From Leptolyngbya sp. 'hensonii' (GTDB taxonomy: Bacteria; Cyanobacteriota; Cyanobacteriia; GCF-001939115): a DNA stretch of 62,766 nucleotides. Shown one piece after another: positions 17,199 through 24,729 of this stretch. Where the stretch lies: the NCBI RefSeq assembly GCF_001939115.1, contig NZ_MQTZ01000042.1:284483-347248 (forward strand). The letters are read 5' to 3'. Positions within the stretch are counted from its first letter, which is position 1. Every line of letters begins with the position of its first letter. Under the pieces are notes generated by a model that saw nothing but the letters and a program-made list of their open reading frames with translations, did not search any database and had not been told where the DNA came from. Position numbers and translations under genes: made by a program.

Positions 17199-17342
17199 AT
17201 GCCTGTGGAGACTTCAGCCCTAAGCATTCTGGTGCTGGTCGCTTTCGGCCTGCTGGTTACGGTTACCGGTGGTATTGCTTATCTGACGATGGCCACCTGG
17301 CGCGATCGCCGCCGCCAGGAACGGGAGAAACGCAACCGCTGA
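17199..17342 (+). CDS. Small single-span membrane protein next to petN (47 aa)
   Basis: The ATG at 17199 follows the petN stop by 4 bp. The product has one transmembrane helix (about 7-31, TSALSILVLVAFGLLVTVTG onward) and a strongly charged C-terminus (WRDRRRQEREKRNR) that should face the stroma-equivalent side. The size, topology and coupling to petN suggest a small subunit or assembly factor of a photosynthetic membrane complex such as b6f or NDH-1. I cannot assign it to a named subunit from sequence alone. A longer reading from 17142 would overlap petN in another frame and is unlikely. Confidence 0.7.
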   Translation: MPVETSALSILVLVAFGLLVTVTGGIAYLTMATWRDRRRQEREKRNR

Positions 17343-17373
17343 TCGGCTAGATTCCTGGTCTCATAGGAAAGAT

Positions 17374-17390
17374 GCCCCAGTCGGGCTTCT
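17374..17390 (+). terminator. Probable intrinsic terminator after petN operon
   Basis: gccc (17374-17377) pairs with gggc (17383-17386) over a 5-base loop. The stem is extended by flanking aaga/ttctt pairing and leads into ttcttt. It lies 32 bp after the stop of the 47-residue gene. The stem is short, hence moderate confidence. Confidence 0.45.
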
Positions 17391-17422
17391 TTGGCTCAGG
17401 GATTAAATAAAAGGAGCAATCG

Positions 17423-17449
17423 GGGTTTGGGGGCGATGTCCCCAAACCC
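17423..17449. terminator. 10-bp hairpin between convergent genes
   Basis: gggtttgggg (17423-17432) and ccccaaaccc (17440-17449) form a perfect 10-bp stem over seven bases. It sits just before the stop of the DUF2839 gene (17459) and after the petN cluster, in a position to stop transcription from both sides, though no T-run follows on either strand. It may instead be a repeat: GGGTTTGGGG palindromes are common in cyanobacterial spacers. Confidence 0.5.
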
Positions 17450-17458
17450 TCGCGCTTT

Positions 17459-17671
17459 CTAGCTGAGGTGCCACCATCCCATGGCAGGTCCGACAAATCG
17501 GATGACGACCCAGGCTACAACAAGGCCACCAATCCCGATCCAGGCACCGGTCGTGGTCCAGTTGACGAACTGTTGCCCCTGCCCCTTAGTCACTGGGAGC
17601 CAGGAGGCAATTCTTTCATCCTGGCCATATTTTTCACCCAGTATTTCCTTACGCCGTTTAGAGTCGCCCAT
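17459..17671 (-). CDS. DUF2839 membrane protein
   Basis: The 70-residue product starts MGDSKRRKEILGEKYG, has a middle motif SWLPVTKGQGQQFVNWTTTGAWIGIGG and one membrane span, and ends RFVGPAMGWWHLS. These are the hallmarks of DUF2839, a family restricted to cyanobacteria and relatives with no known role. The ATG matches the family start. It is a single gene convergent with the petN cluster. Confidence 0.88.
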   Translation of the reverse strand: MGDSKRRKEILGEKYGQDERIASWLPVTKGQGQQFVNWTTTGAWIGIGGLVVAWVVIRFVGPAMGWWHLS

Positions 17672-17725
17672 AGTTGAATCAGTAAAGGTGAGTAGAAACT
17701 AACTTTTTAGCTAGATAATACTGCC

Positions 17726-19273
17726 TTAGTCCACTACAGAACAGTCAGATTGGCTAAATAGACTGGCATCCACATAATTGATGCGGGCCAAGGGGCTGAG
17801 GGCTGTTAAAACCTGTGCGCCATAACTGCGGTGAATCACGCGATTGTCCAGCAGGGCGACCACACCCTGACAATCCCGGACTGGTGCAACTGCTCGCTGT
17901 AGTTCGCTTAAAGCGGCGGGCAATAAATACAGACGAAACCAATCCTGGCGCAGACGTTTAAAGTAGGCGACCCGACCCGCTACCAGGGGATTTTCCAGGG
18001 AAGGAATGGGCAGGGTGGCAATTATCAGCAACCGAGGGGAAGGCAGAACAGCCTGGTGCTGTCGCCAAAATTCCCAGCCTGTAACCAGAATCCCATTGTC
18101 GTCCAGGCAGGTCTTTTCCACCTGCACTCTGGAACCAAACTCAGCTGCCAGTTGAGATCCGACCTGGGCTTTGAGGGGCATATCTCCCACTAGTAGAACC
18201 GTAATTCCCTGAACAGCGATGCTGACACTGAGCAAAATGCGGATTTCCCGCATTAAGGCACTCTGAAATAGGGAGGTGTTGGGCATGGGCAAGCCATCAG
18301 GCAGGTAGAGCTGGATTTGCTCCGTTTGTCGATCGGGGACAAACTTGAGGCAGGTTATGTCTTCCAGGCCGACCCGTTGACGATAGATCGGCGCATCCGA
18401 CTCAGCATCCAGGGCGCTCCCAATCAGCACTACAGGCTGCTGAGGCCAGATCTGAGCCAGGGCTGAGGCCACTTCTACCGGGCCACAACAGAGGGAAAAT
18501 TGCCCCTGGCTGCGGACGATCGTGGCCCAGGGCAGGGCGTTCTCCGATTGTAATTGCTGATAAAAACGGTTCCAGTTGGGTGGTAGAAGGGAGCTAGACT
18601 TCCGATCGGGAGGACATAACTGGCTGTACAGCCCATGCAACAGGTCCTTTTCTGTCTCATCCAGGAGATAACATTCGTAGGGATTTGCAGGATGATGGAA
18701 GATCGCCTTGGTTAACTGAACACGAGCATCTCGAATCACATCCAGGCAGGTAGGAAAGGCCAGGACAAGATCATTCCAGTCTCCGGGCAGCAGACAGGTT
18801 GTCAGTTGATTGAAGGCCCATTGTTCCAGATCATCCACCCCGTCCAGAATGGTGGGTATACGCCTAGGGAAACGCTCCCCTGTGGTCAATCGATCGGCCA
18901 ACCAGACCTCTGGTGTAGTCATCAGAATGCCCTGAAAGTCAGTTCCAGGCCAGCGATCGCCTGCCCGGATCGGCTTGGGCGATTGAACCCACTCCTGCAA
19001 TTGGGGCAGTTCTACCATCAACAGTCGTTGCTGAACTACTTCAGAGGCCACCACAACGACGGAGCCTGGCCACACCAGAGCAGGCAGCAGGTAGCTGAGA
19101 CGATAGCGCCCGTGATAGCCAAAGCAAGGAACTCCTGTTTGCAGTAGCACACTTCGCTCCAGACGTAGAGCGCGAGCAACAAACCGGCCCATCGTCAAAT
19201 GATGGGGCCAGTAGGGTTCGCCCTGATCCCGCAGGAAGGCCCTTAACCGTTGATGGACTTCTACTTCAATCAC
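17726..19273 (-). CDS. DinG/Rad3-like helicase homologue lacking ATPase motifs
   Basis: The 515-residue protein has the general layout of the DinG/Rad3 superfamily 2 helicases and a helicase C-terminal region (LPAALSELQRAVAPVRDCQGVVALLDNRVIHRSYG at the end). The catalytic motifs are not recognisable. At the Walker A position (about 48-60) it reads GVPCFGYHGRYRLS, with no GKT/S. The DEAH position (about 144-149) reads DGVDDL. Motif VI lacks the Q..GR..R arginine pattern. The flanking sequence is otherwise well preserved, which argues for a retained non-hydrolysing role rather than random decay. What it binds is unknown. It is followed upstream on the same strand by the GTPase gene at 19430, with a 156-bp gap. 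Confidence 0.75.
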   Translation of the reverse strand: MIEVEVHQRLRAFLRDQGEPYWPHHLTMGRFVARALRLERSVLLQTGVPCFGYHGRYRLSYLLPALVWPGSVVVVASEVVQQRLLMVELPQLQEWVQSPKPIRAGDRWPGTDFQGILMTTPEVWLADRLTTGERFPRRIPTILDGVDDLEQWAFNQLTTCLLPGDWNDLVLAFPTCLDVIRDARVQLTKAIFHHPANPYECYLLDETEKDLLHGLYSQLCPPDRKSSSLLPPNWNRFYQQLQSENALPWATIVRSQGQFSLCCGPVEVASALAQIWPQQPVVLIGSALDAESDAPIYRQRVGLEDITCLKFVPDRQTEQIQLYLPDGLPMPNTSLFQSALMREIRILLSVSIAVQGITVLLVGDMPLKAQVGSQLAAEFGSRVQVEKTCLDDNGILVTGWEFWRQHQAVLPSPRLLIIATLPIPSLENPLVAGRVAYFKRLRQDWFRLYLLPAALSELQRAVAPVRDCQGVVALLDNRVIHRSYGAQVLTALSPLARINYVDASLFSQSDCSVVD

Positions 19274-19429
19274 AATTCTTTGAAGTTTGGAGCGATAAAA
19301 ACCCCTGCCTGGTGTGAATCATGGCAGGGTACTGTGTAGGGTGTGTAAGGAAATATCTCCCCATTATAAGCAGCCCAACCTCAGAAGGGTTGAGAAATCC
19401 CCCGGATTTACGGGAAGCAGGTTGCCCCG

Positions 19430-20980
19430 TTACGGCTCAATCTCTTCCTCGATCGGGGAGGGGAAGCGAACCTCTCCCGTCAGGGGCCGAACCACTCGGG
19501 CGATCGCCTCCTGAATGAAGGCACCAATGAACTCATCCCGGCGATTCAGCTCAAACTGACGCTGGACTACTTCTGTGATCCCCCCATCGCCCCAGTCCTG
19601 ATTGTGGCGAAAATACTCGATGAAACTTTTGCCTGCAATACGGGTCAGATAAGCCGCACTGACCGCCTGAATCACCCGACTGACAATCAGAGTTCCCAGA
19701 TTCAGATTGAGGGCCACTTGGAGCAATTCAAATGTTCCTTTCACCACTCCCAGGCCAACCAGTGTTTTTGCCAGGGAAAGGGCCATTTCCCGACCGCGCT
19801 CCAGGTTGATCTCACAGCCATAAACCTTGCCAATTTCGACCACCATCTGGGCATTGACCGCTGCCGCTGCTAACATATCTACGACTGGTAGGGGTGTCAC
19901 TGCGATCACCCCCGCTCCAATCCACTGGAAGCGGTCTACAACTTTGTCAGCCTGACGGCGGCGTTGCCCATCAATTAACCGTCGGGCCGCTGCTCCCAGC
20001 CGTTGAGATTGCAGCAGAATATTGTCGGCTACCAGATCTTCCCCTTCCGATCGCAAAATGATCGCCATGCGGCGTAACAAGGGCAGCACATCTGGCTCAG
20101 GCTGCACCAGTTCACCGGTTTCTAAGCGAACGGGCTGGGGATTAGCCGCGATCGCAACCACATCCTGAGCCGGAATCACCCCCCGCACCCGCTCTCGCAG
20201 GCGTGCCAGCAGGGTTTCTCGATCGACATCGGGATACAGATCTGTTTTGTTGAAGACCAGGACCGATCGCTTCCCAATCTCGACCAGGGCCTTTAACGGC
20301 TCATATTCGGACTGACGTAAGTCATTGTCCACAACAAATAACAGCAAATTGGCATCTGTAGCCAGTTGTCGGGCCAACTGCTCCCGTTCCGTGCCCGCCA
20401 CCCCCACCTCCAGAATGCCCGGCGTATCGGTGATCAGGATTTGCCGATCTACCCCTTTGAACCGGAGCAGGTAGGTTTCGCTCACGGTGGTGCTGCCCAT
20501 GGGGGCATCCACCCGACCGACGATCCGACCCAGAAGGGCATTCACCAAAGAGGTCTTTCCGGCTGACCCCGTGCCAAACACGACGACTCGAATTTCACCC
20601 CGGTTCAGGTTTTGTTCAATTTCCCGCGATCGACTCAGGAGTTCCTGGCGGGCGACTTCATCCTGAATCTGAGCCACCTGACGGCGGACTGCTTTCAGGG
20701 TTTCCTCGGCGGCCTCTGTCCGAACCTCTGAAACTTTGGGCGTTGCCTGTTGACGACGGGATTTCTTGCGACCCTGGGGCAGGATCAAGAAGTAATACAG
20801 GAAGGCCCCCACCAGCACCAGCAGCAGGGCAATCACCACAATCAGCAGCAAATTACCCAGTAGGGGCTGGGTCAGGGCGATAGTGGTATACAGTTGGGCC
20901 AGGGAACTGATCAGCCAGATCAACAATCCTAAGATGATCCCCAAACCGACAAGCAAGATCAGCAGGCGTGGTAGCGGCAT
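19430..20980 (-). CDS. Membrane-anchored Era-like GTPase with DUF697 domain
   Basis: The 516-residue protein begins with two membrane spans (about 5-27 and 43-67). A basic linker and coiled coil lead to a GTPase domain. It has G1 FGTGSAGKTSLVNALLG (about 134-150), G3 DTPG and G4 NKTD. The C-terminal part (about 350-450) is a DUF697/YcjF-like region with hydrophobic helices (AVTPLPVVDMLAAAAVNAQMV). DUF697 GTPases are found at cell and chloroplast membranes, but their process is not settled. The last residues are acidic (PSPIEEEIEP). The gene is separated from ispD by 30 bp on the same strand. Confidence 0.87.
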   Translation of the reverse strand: MPLPRLLILLVGLGIILGLLIWLISSLAQLYTTIALTQPLLGNLLLIVVIALLLVLVGAFLYYFLILPQGRKKSRRQQATPKVSEVRTEAAEETLKAVRRQVAQIQDEVARQELLSRSREIEQNLNRGEIRVVVFGTGSAGKTSLVNALLGRIVGRVDAPMGSTTVSETYLLRFKGVDRQILITDTPGILEVGVAGTEREQLARQLATDANLLLFVVDNDLRQSEYEPLKALVEIGKRSVLVFNKTDLYPDVDRETLLARLRERVRGVIPAQDVVAIAANPQPVRLETGELVQPEPDVLPLLRRMAIILRSEGEDLVADNILLQSQRLGAAARRLIDGQRRRQADKVVDRFQWIGAGVIAVTPLPVVDMLAAAAVNAQMVVEIGKVYGCEINLERGREMALSLAKTLVGLGVVKGTFELLQVALNLNLGTLIVSRVIQAVSAAYLTRIAGKSFIEYFRHNQDWGDGGITEVVQRQFELNRRDEFIGAFIQEAIARVVRPLTGEVRFPSPIEEEIEP

Positions 20981-21010
20981 GGAGCAGACCCTTCAATTCT
21001 GCCTCCCATT

Positions 21011-21706
21011 TTAGTGGGCTGGAGCGAGGCGCTGGCGGAGAATGAACTCTGCGATCGCCAGGTCAACTGGGGTGGTGACCTTCAGGTTTGTCTCTTCCCC
21101 AGCCACAATCTGGACGGGTAGATTACACTGCTCAAACAATGCGGCATCGTCGGTGACTTCCCACCCCTGACGACGCCCCTCCTCATGACATTGCTTGAGC
21201 AGTGGAACTGAGAACCCCTGCGGGGTCTGGGCAGCCCAGAGCAAACGCCGATCGGGGGTACTTTGAATCTGTTGACTGGCTGGTTTAACCACCTTAATCG
21301 TATCCTTCACAGGCACAGCTGCAATCAAGCCGGGACAGTGAAGAATTGCGTCAGCACAGCGATCCAGCAGTTCTGGGGTGGCTAGACATCGGGCTCCATC
21401 GTGGATCAGAACCTGTTCTGCCTCGGGGGGGAGGGCCTGCAGCCCGTTGTAAACAGATTCCTGCCGCGTTGATCCTCCGGGAATCAGATGCAGGGGAAAA
21501 GGAAAGCTGAGACTGGCCAGAATCTCCTTAAAATCTGGCCAATCCTCCGGCTGGCTGACAATACCAATCCAGCGAATCTGTTGTGAAGCCGCCGCCGCTG
21601 CCAATGTCCAGGCCAGAATTGGTCTGTCCAGCAAGGACAGCAGGAGCTTGTTGCGGTGATGCCCCATGCGACGACCAGAGCCTGCAGCGGGAATGAGTAA
21701 GTACAT
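21011..21706 (-). CDS. ispD: 2-C-methyl-D-erythritol 4-phosphate cytidylyltransferase
   Basis: This is the third enzyme of the non-mevalonate isoprenoid pathway; it joins MEP and CTP to give CDP-ME. The 231 residues show the nucleotide loop PAAGSGRRMG near the N-terminus, RQESVYNGLQAL, VLIHDGARCLATPELLD, VKDTIK and AAQTPQGF, with TDDAALFE and the C-terminal NLKVTTPVDLAIAE. All the expected active-site segments are present. It probably forms a transcription unit with the downstream GTPase gene (30 bp). Confidence 0.95.
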   Translation of the reverse strand: MYLLIPAAGSGRRMGHHRNKLLLSLLDRPILAWTLAAAAASQQIRWIGIVSQPEDWPDFKEILASLSFPFPLHLIPGGSTRQESVYNGLQALPPEAEQVLIHDGARCLATPELLDRCADAILHCPGLIAAVPVKDTIKVVKPASQQIQSTPDRRLLWAAQTPQGFSVPLLKQCHEEGRRQGWEVTDDAALFEQCNLPVQIVAGEETNLKVTTPVDLAIAEFILRQRLAPAH

Positions 21707-21740
21707 AAATTTTATGAGTGGCTGCTCTCAGGAGTTTGTC

Positions 21741-21991
21741 ATGGGTCATTGGTTATGGGTCATTGGGTTGACTGATGACAGGTCATTGGGTCTATGACCC
21801 ATCCAAACCCACCCGGCCCTCCAGGCCACCCCTCCCCAGAGGGGAGCAACTGCCTGGGCTGATCTGCGGCAGGGGCGAGATCGATCGCACGGGCCTTGAG
21901 CCTAGATCGGAATCCCTTGACCAAACTCTTTGCCTTCCCAAAATGAATAGGCCCTGCTTTCAGAAGAGGATTTATCCAATGACCAATGACC
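21741..21991. repeat. Spacer bounded by inverted GGTCATTGG heptad-type repeats
   Basis: atgggtcattgg occurs at 21741-21752 and 21755-21766, with a third ggtcattggg at 21781-21790. The inverse, ccaatgaccaatgacc, is at 21976-21991, so the 250-bp block is flanked by inverted copies. These resemble the short tandemly repeated sequences known from cyanobacterial spacers. Inside is the CCCTCCCC/GGGGAG palindrome (21832-21846, stem of 6, loop aga), copy 3 of the family seen at 270 and 5410. No convincing gene lies in 21707-22069. Confidence 0.65.
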
Positions 21992-22069
21992 AAAGATCAA
22001 TAACTTCCTTGTTCCGTCACGTCTATCATCCCCTAAAATAAGGAGCGAAAATCAGGTAAAAAATGATTT

Positions 22070-23035
22070 ATGCGAATACTGGCCCTTGTCCCCGGTGGGA
22101 TTGGCGACCAAATCCTGTTCTTTCCAGCCCTGGATACCCTGAAACGGGTTTACCCAGAAGCTCAGATTGATGTCGTCGTTGAGCCTCGCGCTAAGGAAGC
22201 TTACCGAGTTTCTAAAGCAGTCAGGGATACTATCCTGTTCGATTTTGGCGGGAATAACAGTCTGGCGGACTGGGGCAATCTCCTGGGCGTCATTCGCGAT
22301 CGGGAATACGATGTGGCTTTTTCAGTCCGGCCAAGTTGGGGGGTAGGTCTGCTCCTTTGGTTAACCGGTATTCCGACTCGGATTGGGTACGCTGGCGTAA
22401 GTACTGGGTTTCTCACCCATCCGGTGGCTCAAAAAACAGAACAGTACACAGCAGCGATGTACTATGACCTGCTCCAGGGACTGGGGATTCATGAAGCCTG
22501 CCCAGAGGTTTCAATCAGTTTGCCCCGAAAAGATATTGAATGGGCCGAAGCAGAACAGAAGCGTCTGGGTTTGCAGGGAGGAGGCTATGTTCTGATTCAT
22601 GGCAGTTCCCATCAGGCAGCAACATCCGCTGAGCAAGAGAAGACGTATCCGATCAAAAGCTGGGTCAAAATCATTCAGGATTTCCGGCAGAAGCAGCCCG
22701 ATTTGCCGATCGTGCTCCTGCGCGGATTGGAACCCCCAGATCTGGTTGATGACCTGATGGAAGTTAGCCTGAAGCCAGCCCCTCTGGTGACTAGACCTGG
22801 TGAGCTGGGCAAGCTGGCGGCGATGATTGCAGGATCTAGCTTGATGCTCTGTACCGAAAGTACAGCAATGAACCTGGCTGTTGCCCTCCAAGCGTTTACC
22901 CTGACTATTTTTGGCCCTACCGATCCAGCGAAGCTACTCCCAGTCAGCGATCGTTTCCTCGGCCTTCAATCTTCCACGGGTAAGGCTGCAGATATCCCCC
23001 CTGAAAAAGTTCTGGAGAAAATCTGGGGCGGCTAG
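22070..23035 (+). CDS. Family 9 glycosyltransferase (heptosyltransferase-like)
   Basis: The 321-residue protein has the GT9/ADP-heptose:LPS heptosyltransferase layout. The N-terminal Rossmann half starts MRILALVPGGIGDQILFFPAL. The C-terminal half has YVLIHGSSHQ, KTYPIKSW, the strand-helix PIVLLRG and the nucleotide-sugar-binding block MIAGSSLMLCTESTAMNLAVAL followed by IFGPTDPAKLLP. Cyanobacteria lack heptose in their lipid A core, so the sugar transferred is unknown. An envelope or exopolysaccharide glycan is likely. The gene is divergent from ispD across the repeat-rich spacer. The ATG is the first codon compatible with the Rossmann start, and no strong ribosome-binding site is seen. Confidence 0.87.
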   Translation: MRILALVPGGIGDQILFFPALDTLKRVYPEAQIDVVVEPRAKEAYRVSKAVRDTILFDFGGNNSLADWGNLLGVIRDREYDVAFSVRPSWGVGLLLWLTGIPTRIGYAGVSTGFLTHPVAQKTEQYTAAMYYDLLQGLGIHEACPEVSISLPRKDIEWAEAEQKRLGLQGGGYVLIHGSSHQAATSAEQEKTYPIKSWVKIIQDFRQKQPDLPIVLLRGLEPPDLVDDLMEVSLKPAPLVTRPGELGKLAAMIAGSSLMLCTESTAMNLAVALQAFTLTIFGPTDPAKLLPVSDRFLGLQSSTGKAADIPPEKVLEKIWGG

Positions 23036-23212
23036 CTGCCCTGAAACGACCTGCCCAGAAAATCTGGCCTGAATGGCGATCGCCACTTCAGTCAAATGCT
23101 CTTGCAGAAATTTCTGTAGCACAAATACTTTAGCAGCACTGTTCAGGGCCAAGCTCAATCCATCACAAAAAGCACGAAAACTACAGGTAGATTTCGGCGA
23201 TTAAGATGGCGC

Positions 23213-23234
23213 ATGACAAATGACAAATGACAAA
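23213..23234. repeat. Heptad tandem repeat (ATGACAA x3)
   Basis: atgacaa repeats three times head to tail, then cgtcattcgtcact begins as a partial inverse. This is a short tandemly repeated element like that at 21741-21991, at the 3' end of the GT9 gene. The remainder of 23036-23268 shows no gene I can support. Confidence 0.6.
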
Positions 23235-23268
23235 ACCGTCATTCGTCACTCGCCAGCTTGCTCCACCA

Positions 23269-23637
23269 TCAGTGCTGATTGGCAATCATGGGATGGACGA
23301 TACCCCGGGTGTATTCCTGCCAGAGCAGGGCTAACTCCTGGGATCGGGTGCGCCATTCTGGCTGGATTTGATACATCCTGCGAGGGCGTCCCCGTCCCTC
23401 TACCTTCTTCCAGTAACCTGCGATCACCTCCTCGTCCTCAAGAAACTTGAGGGCGCTGTAGAGAACGGTATCTGAAAGGCGATAGGTGGGGTGCTCATTC
23501 TCCAGGAGCAGGATTAACTCCGTACCGTAGGAATCTCCCCTGAGCAGGATCGAAAGGACATAGCAAACTGCCTGTTCTTTCGTCAGATAGATCGGTGGGG
23601 GATTCTGGAAAAACTGATAAATATCTTCAAACTTCAT
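23269..23637 (-). CDS. PadR-family transcriptional regulator
   Basis: From the ATG at 23637 the 122-residue product starts MKFEDIYQFFQNPPPIYLTKE, a start shared by cyanobacterial PadR proteins. The annotated upstream start would add 14 non-family residues. The winged helix covers about 15-95: YVLSILLRGDSYGTELI, then RLSDTVLYSALKFLEDEEVIAGYWKKVEGRGRPRRMY, where the R-G-R-P-R tip is the wing. PadR proteins are dimeric repressors of stress or detoxification genes. The divergent neighbour, the ureohydrolase gene at 23729, is the first candidate target. Confidence 0.88.
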   Translation of the reverse strand: MKFEDIYQFFQNPPPIYLTKEQAVCYVLSILLRGDSYGTELILLLENEHPTYRLSDTVLYSALKFLEDEEVIAGYWKKVEGRGRPRRMYQIQPEWRTRSQELALLWQEYTRGIVHPMIANQH

Positions 23638-23673
23638 GCTTCTGTCCGAACCACTGCTTCTAATATGCCCATA

Positions 23674-23692
23674 ATGCATCTATACTAAGCAT
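23674..23692. promoter_or_regulatory. Promoter/operator candidate between padR and the ureohydrolase gene
   Basis: A -10-like tatact (23681-23686, plus strand) sits 43 bp before the ureohydrolase ATG, inside an inverted pair atgc (23674-23677) and gcat (23689-23692) with 11 bases between. PadR sites are typically short inverted ATG/CAT-type arms, so this could be the operator. The arms are only four bases, so confidence is low. Confidence 0.3.
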
Positions 23693-23728
23693 GATGACTA
23701 CTTACTCTGGCCAGAGGTCTAAGGCGAA

Positions 23729-24643
23729 ATGGTGCAATCTGCGGTTTCTGTGCTGCCATTCCTGGGGACGGAAGTGGCATCGACTTACGAGAATGCGAAC
23801 GTTGTAATTTTGCCGGTTCCTTTTGAGGCCACCACAACCTATCGGCGTGGCTGCGAAAATGGTCCTGCAGCAATCCTTAAAGCCTCCCATCAAGTAGAGT
23901 ATTACGACGAAGAGTTGGAGCAAGAACTGTGGCCAACAGGTCTCTACACCCACCCTCCCATTGCTGATACTCGTTATAATCACAAAATTTCCTCCGAGGA
24001 AATGCTGCAAATCACACAGCAGACTTTAGAGAGATTAATCCTTGATGGCAAGTTTGTCATCGCTCTAGGGGGTGAGCATAGCATTACTGAGGCGATCGTG
24101 GCAGCCTATCAGCAGACAAATTCCAAAGAACCCTTCACAGTGATTCAGGTGGATGCCCATGGAGATTTACGGCATGAGTACGAAGGATCTATCCACAATC
24201 ACGCCTGTGTGATGCGAAGAGTTGTGGATATGGGGTTACCCACCGTTCAGTTAGGCATTCGCAGTATTTGTAAGGAAGAGGCAGACCTGATTAAGGACAG
24301 GCAACTGACTGTGTTTCGGGCCCGAGAAATTGCCCTGCAGCCAGATTGGATGGAAAGAGCTCTAGCCAGCATTTCGACCAGAAAAGTCTTTTGCACGATC
24401 GATCTTGACGGGATTGATCCAACTCTGATCCCTGGCGTGGGAACACCTGAGCCAGGGGGGCTCAACTGGTATAGTTTGACGACTTTTCTGGCCCGATTGT
24501 TCCAGGCCCATGAGGTCATTGGTTGTGATGTAATGGAATTGGCCCCTATTGTGGATTCGGTCGTGTCGGAATTTACAGCTGCTAAGCTTGTTTATAAGCT
24601 GATTGGGTATTGGGTCACCAGCAAACAACAAGCAAGAGATTAG
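23729..24643 (+). CDS. speB: Agmatinase-family ureohydrolase
   Basis: The 304-residue enzyme has all six ligands of the binuclear metal centre: H117 (LGGEHS), D142, H144 and D146 (VDAHGDL), D225 and D227 (TIDLDGIDP). The family hydrolyses agmatine, guanidinobutyrate, guanidine or related compounds to urea. The usual agmatinase loop before CVMRR is here SIHNHACVMRR. The length and absence of Hyp-type accessory genes or a guanidine riboswitch argue against the Ni-dependent guanidine hydrolases known in cyanobacteria and favour agmatinase (polyamine synthesis). The substrate is still an inference. The gene is divergent from padR by about 90 bp and followed by a thioredoxin-like gene. Confidence 0.85.
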   Translation: MVQSAVSVLPFLGTEVASTYENANVVILPVPFEATTTYRRGCENGPAAILKASHQVEYYDEELEQELWPTGLYTHPPIADTRYNHKISSEEMLQITQQTLERLILDGKFVIALGGEHSITEAIVAAYQQTNSKEPFTVIQVDAHGDLRHEYEGSIHNHACVMRRVVDMGLPTVQLGIRSICKEEADLIKDRQLTVFRAREIALQPDWMERALASISTRKVFCTIDLDGIDPTLIPGVGTPEPGGLNWYSLTTFLARLFQAHEVIGCDVMELAPIVDSVVSEFTAAKLVYKLIGYWVTSKQQARD

Positions 24644-24729
24644 TTTAATATTTCTAAGGTCAGAGTCTTGCCGATCTCTTTTGGGGCCTATCAGCTCTGG
24701 CATTGCCTCACCCTCATAGCGCCTACCTT

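Noticed and set aside
21775-22041. 88-residue ORF in the ispD/GT9 spacer
   Set aside because: Its sequence is made of the repeat family (STRR and palindromes) and shows no protein-like pattern.
22934-23158. 74-residue minus-strand ORF overlapping the 3' end of the GT9 gene
   Set aside because: It overlaps a well-supported gene, has no clear ribosome-binding site and no family character.
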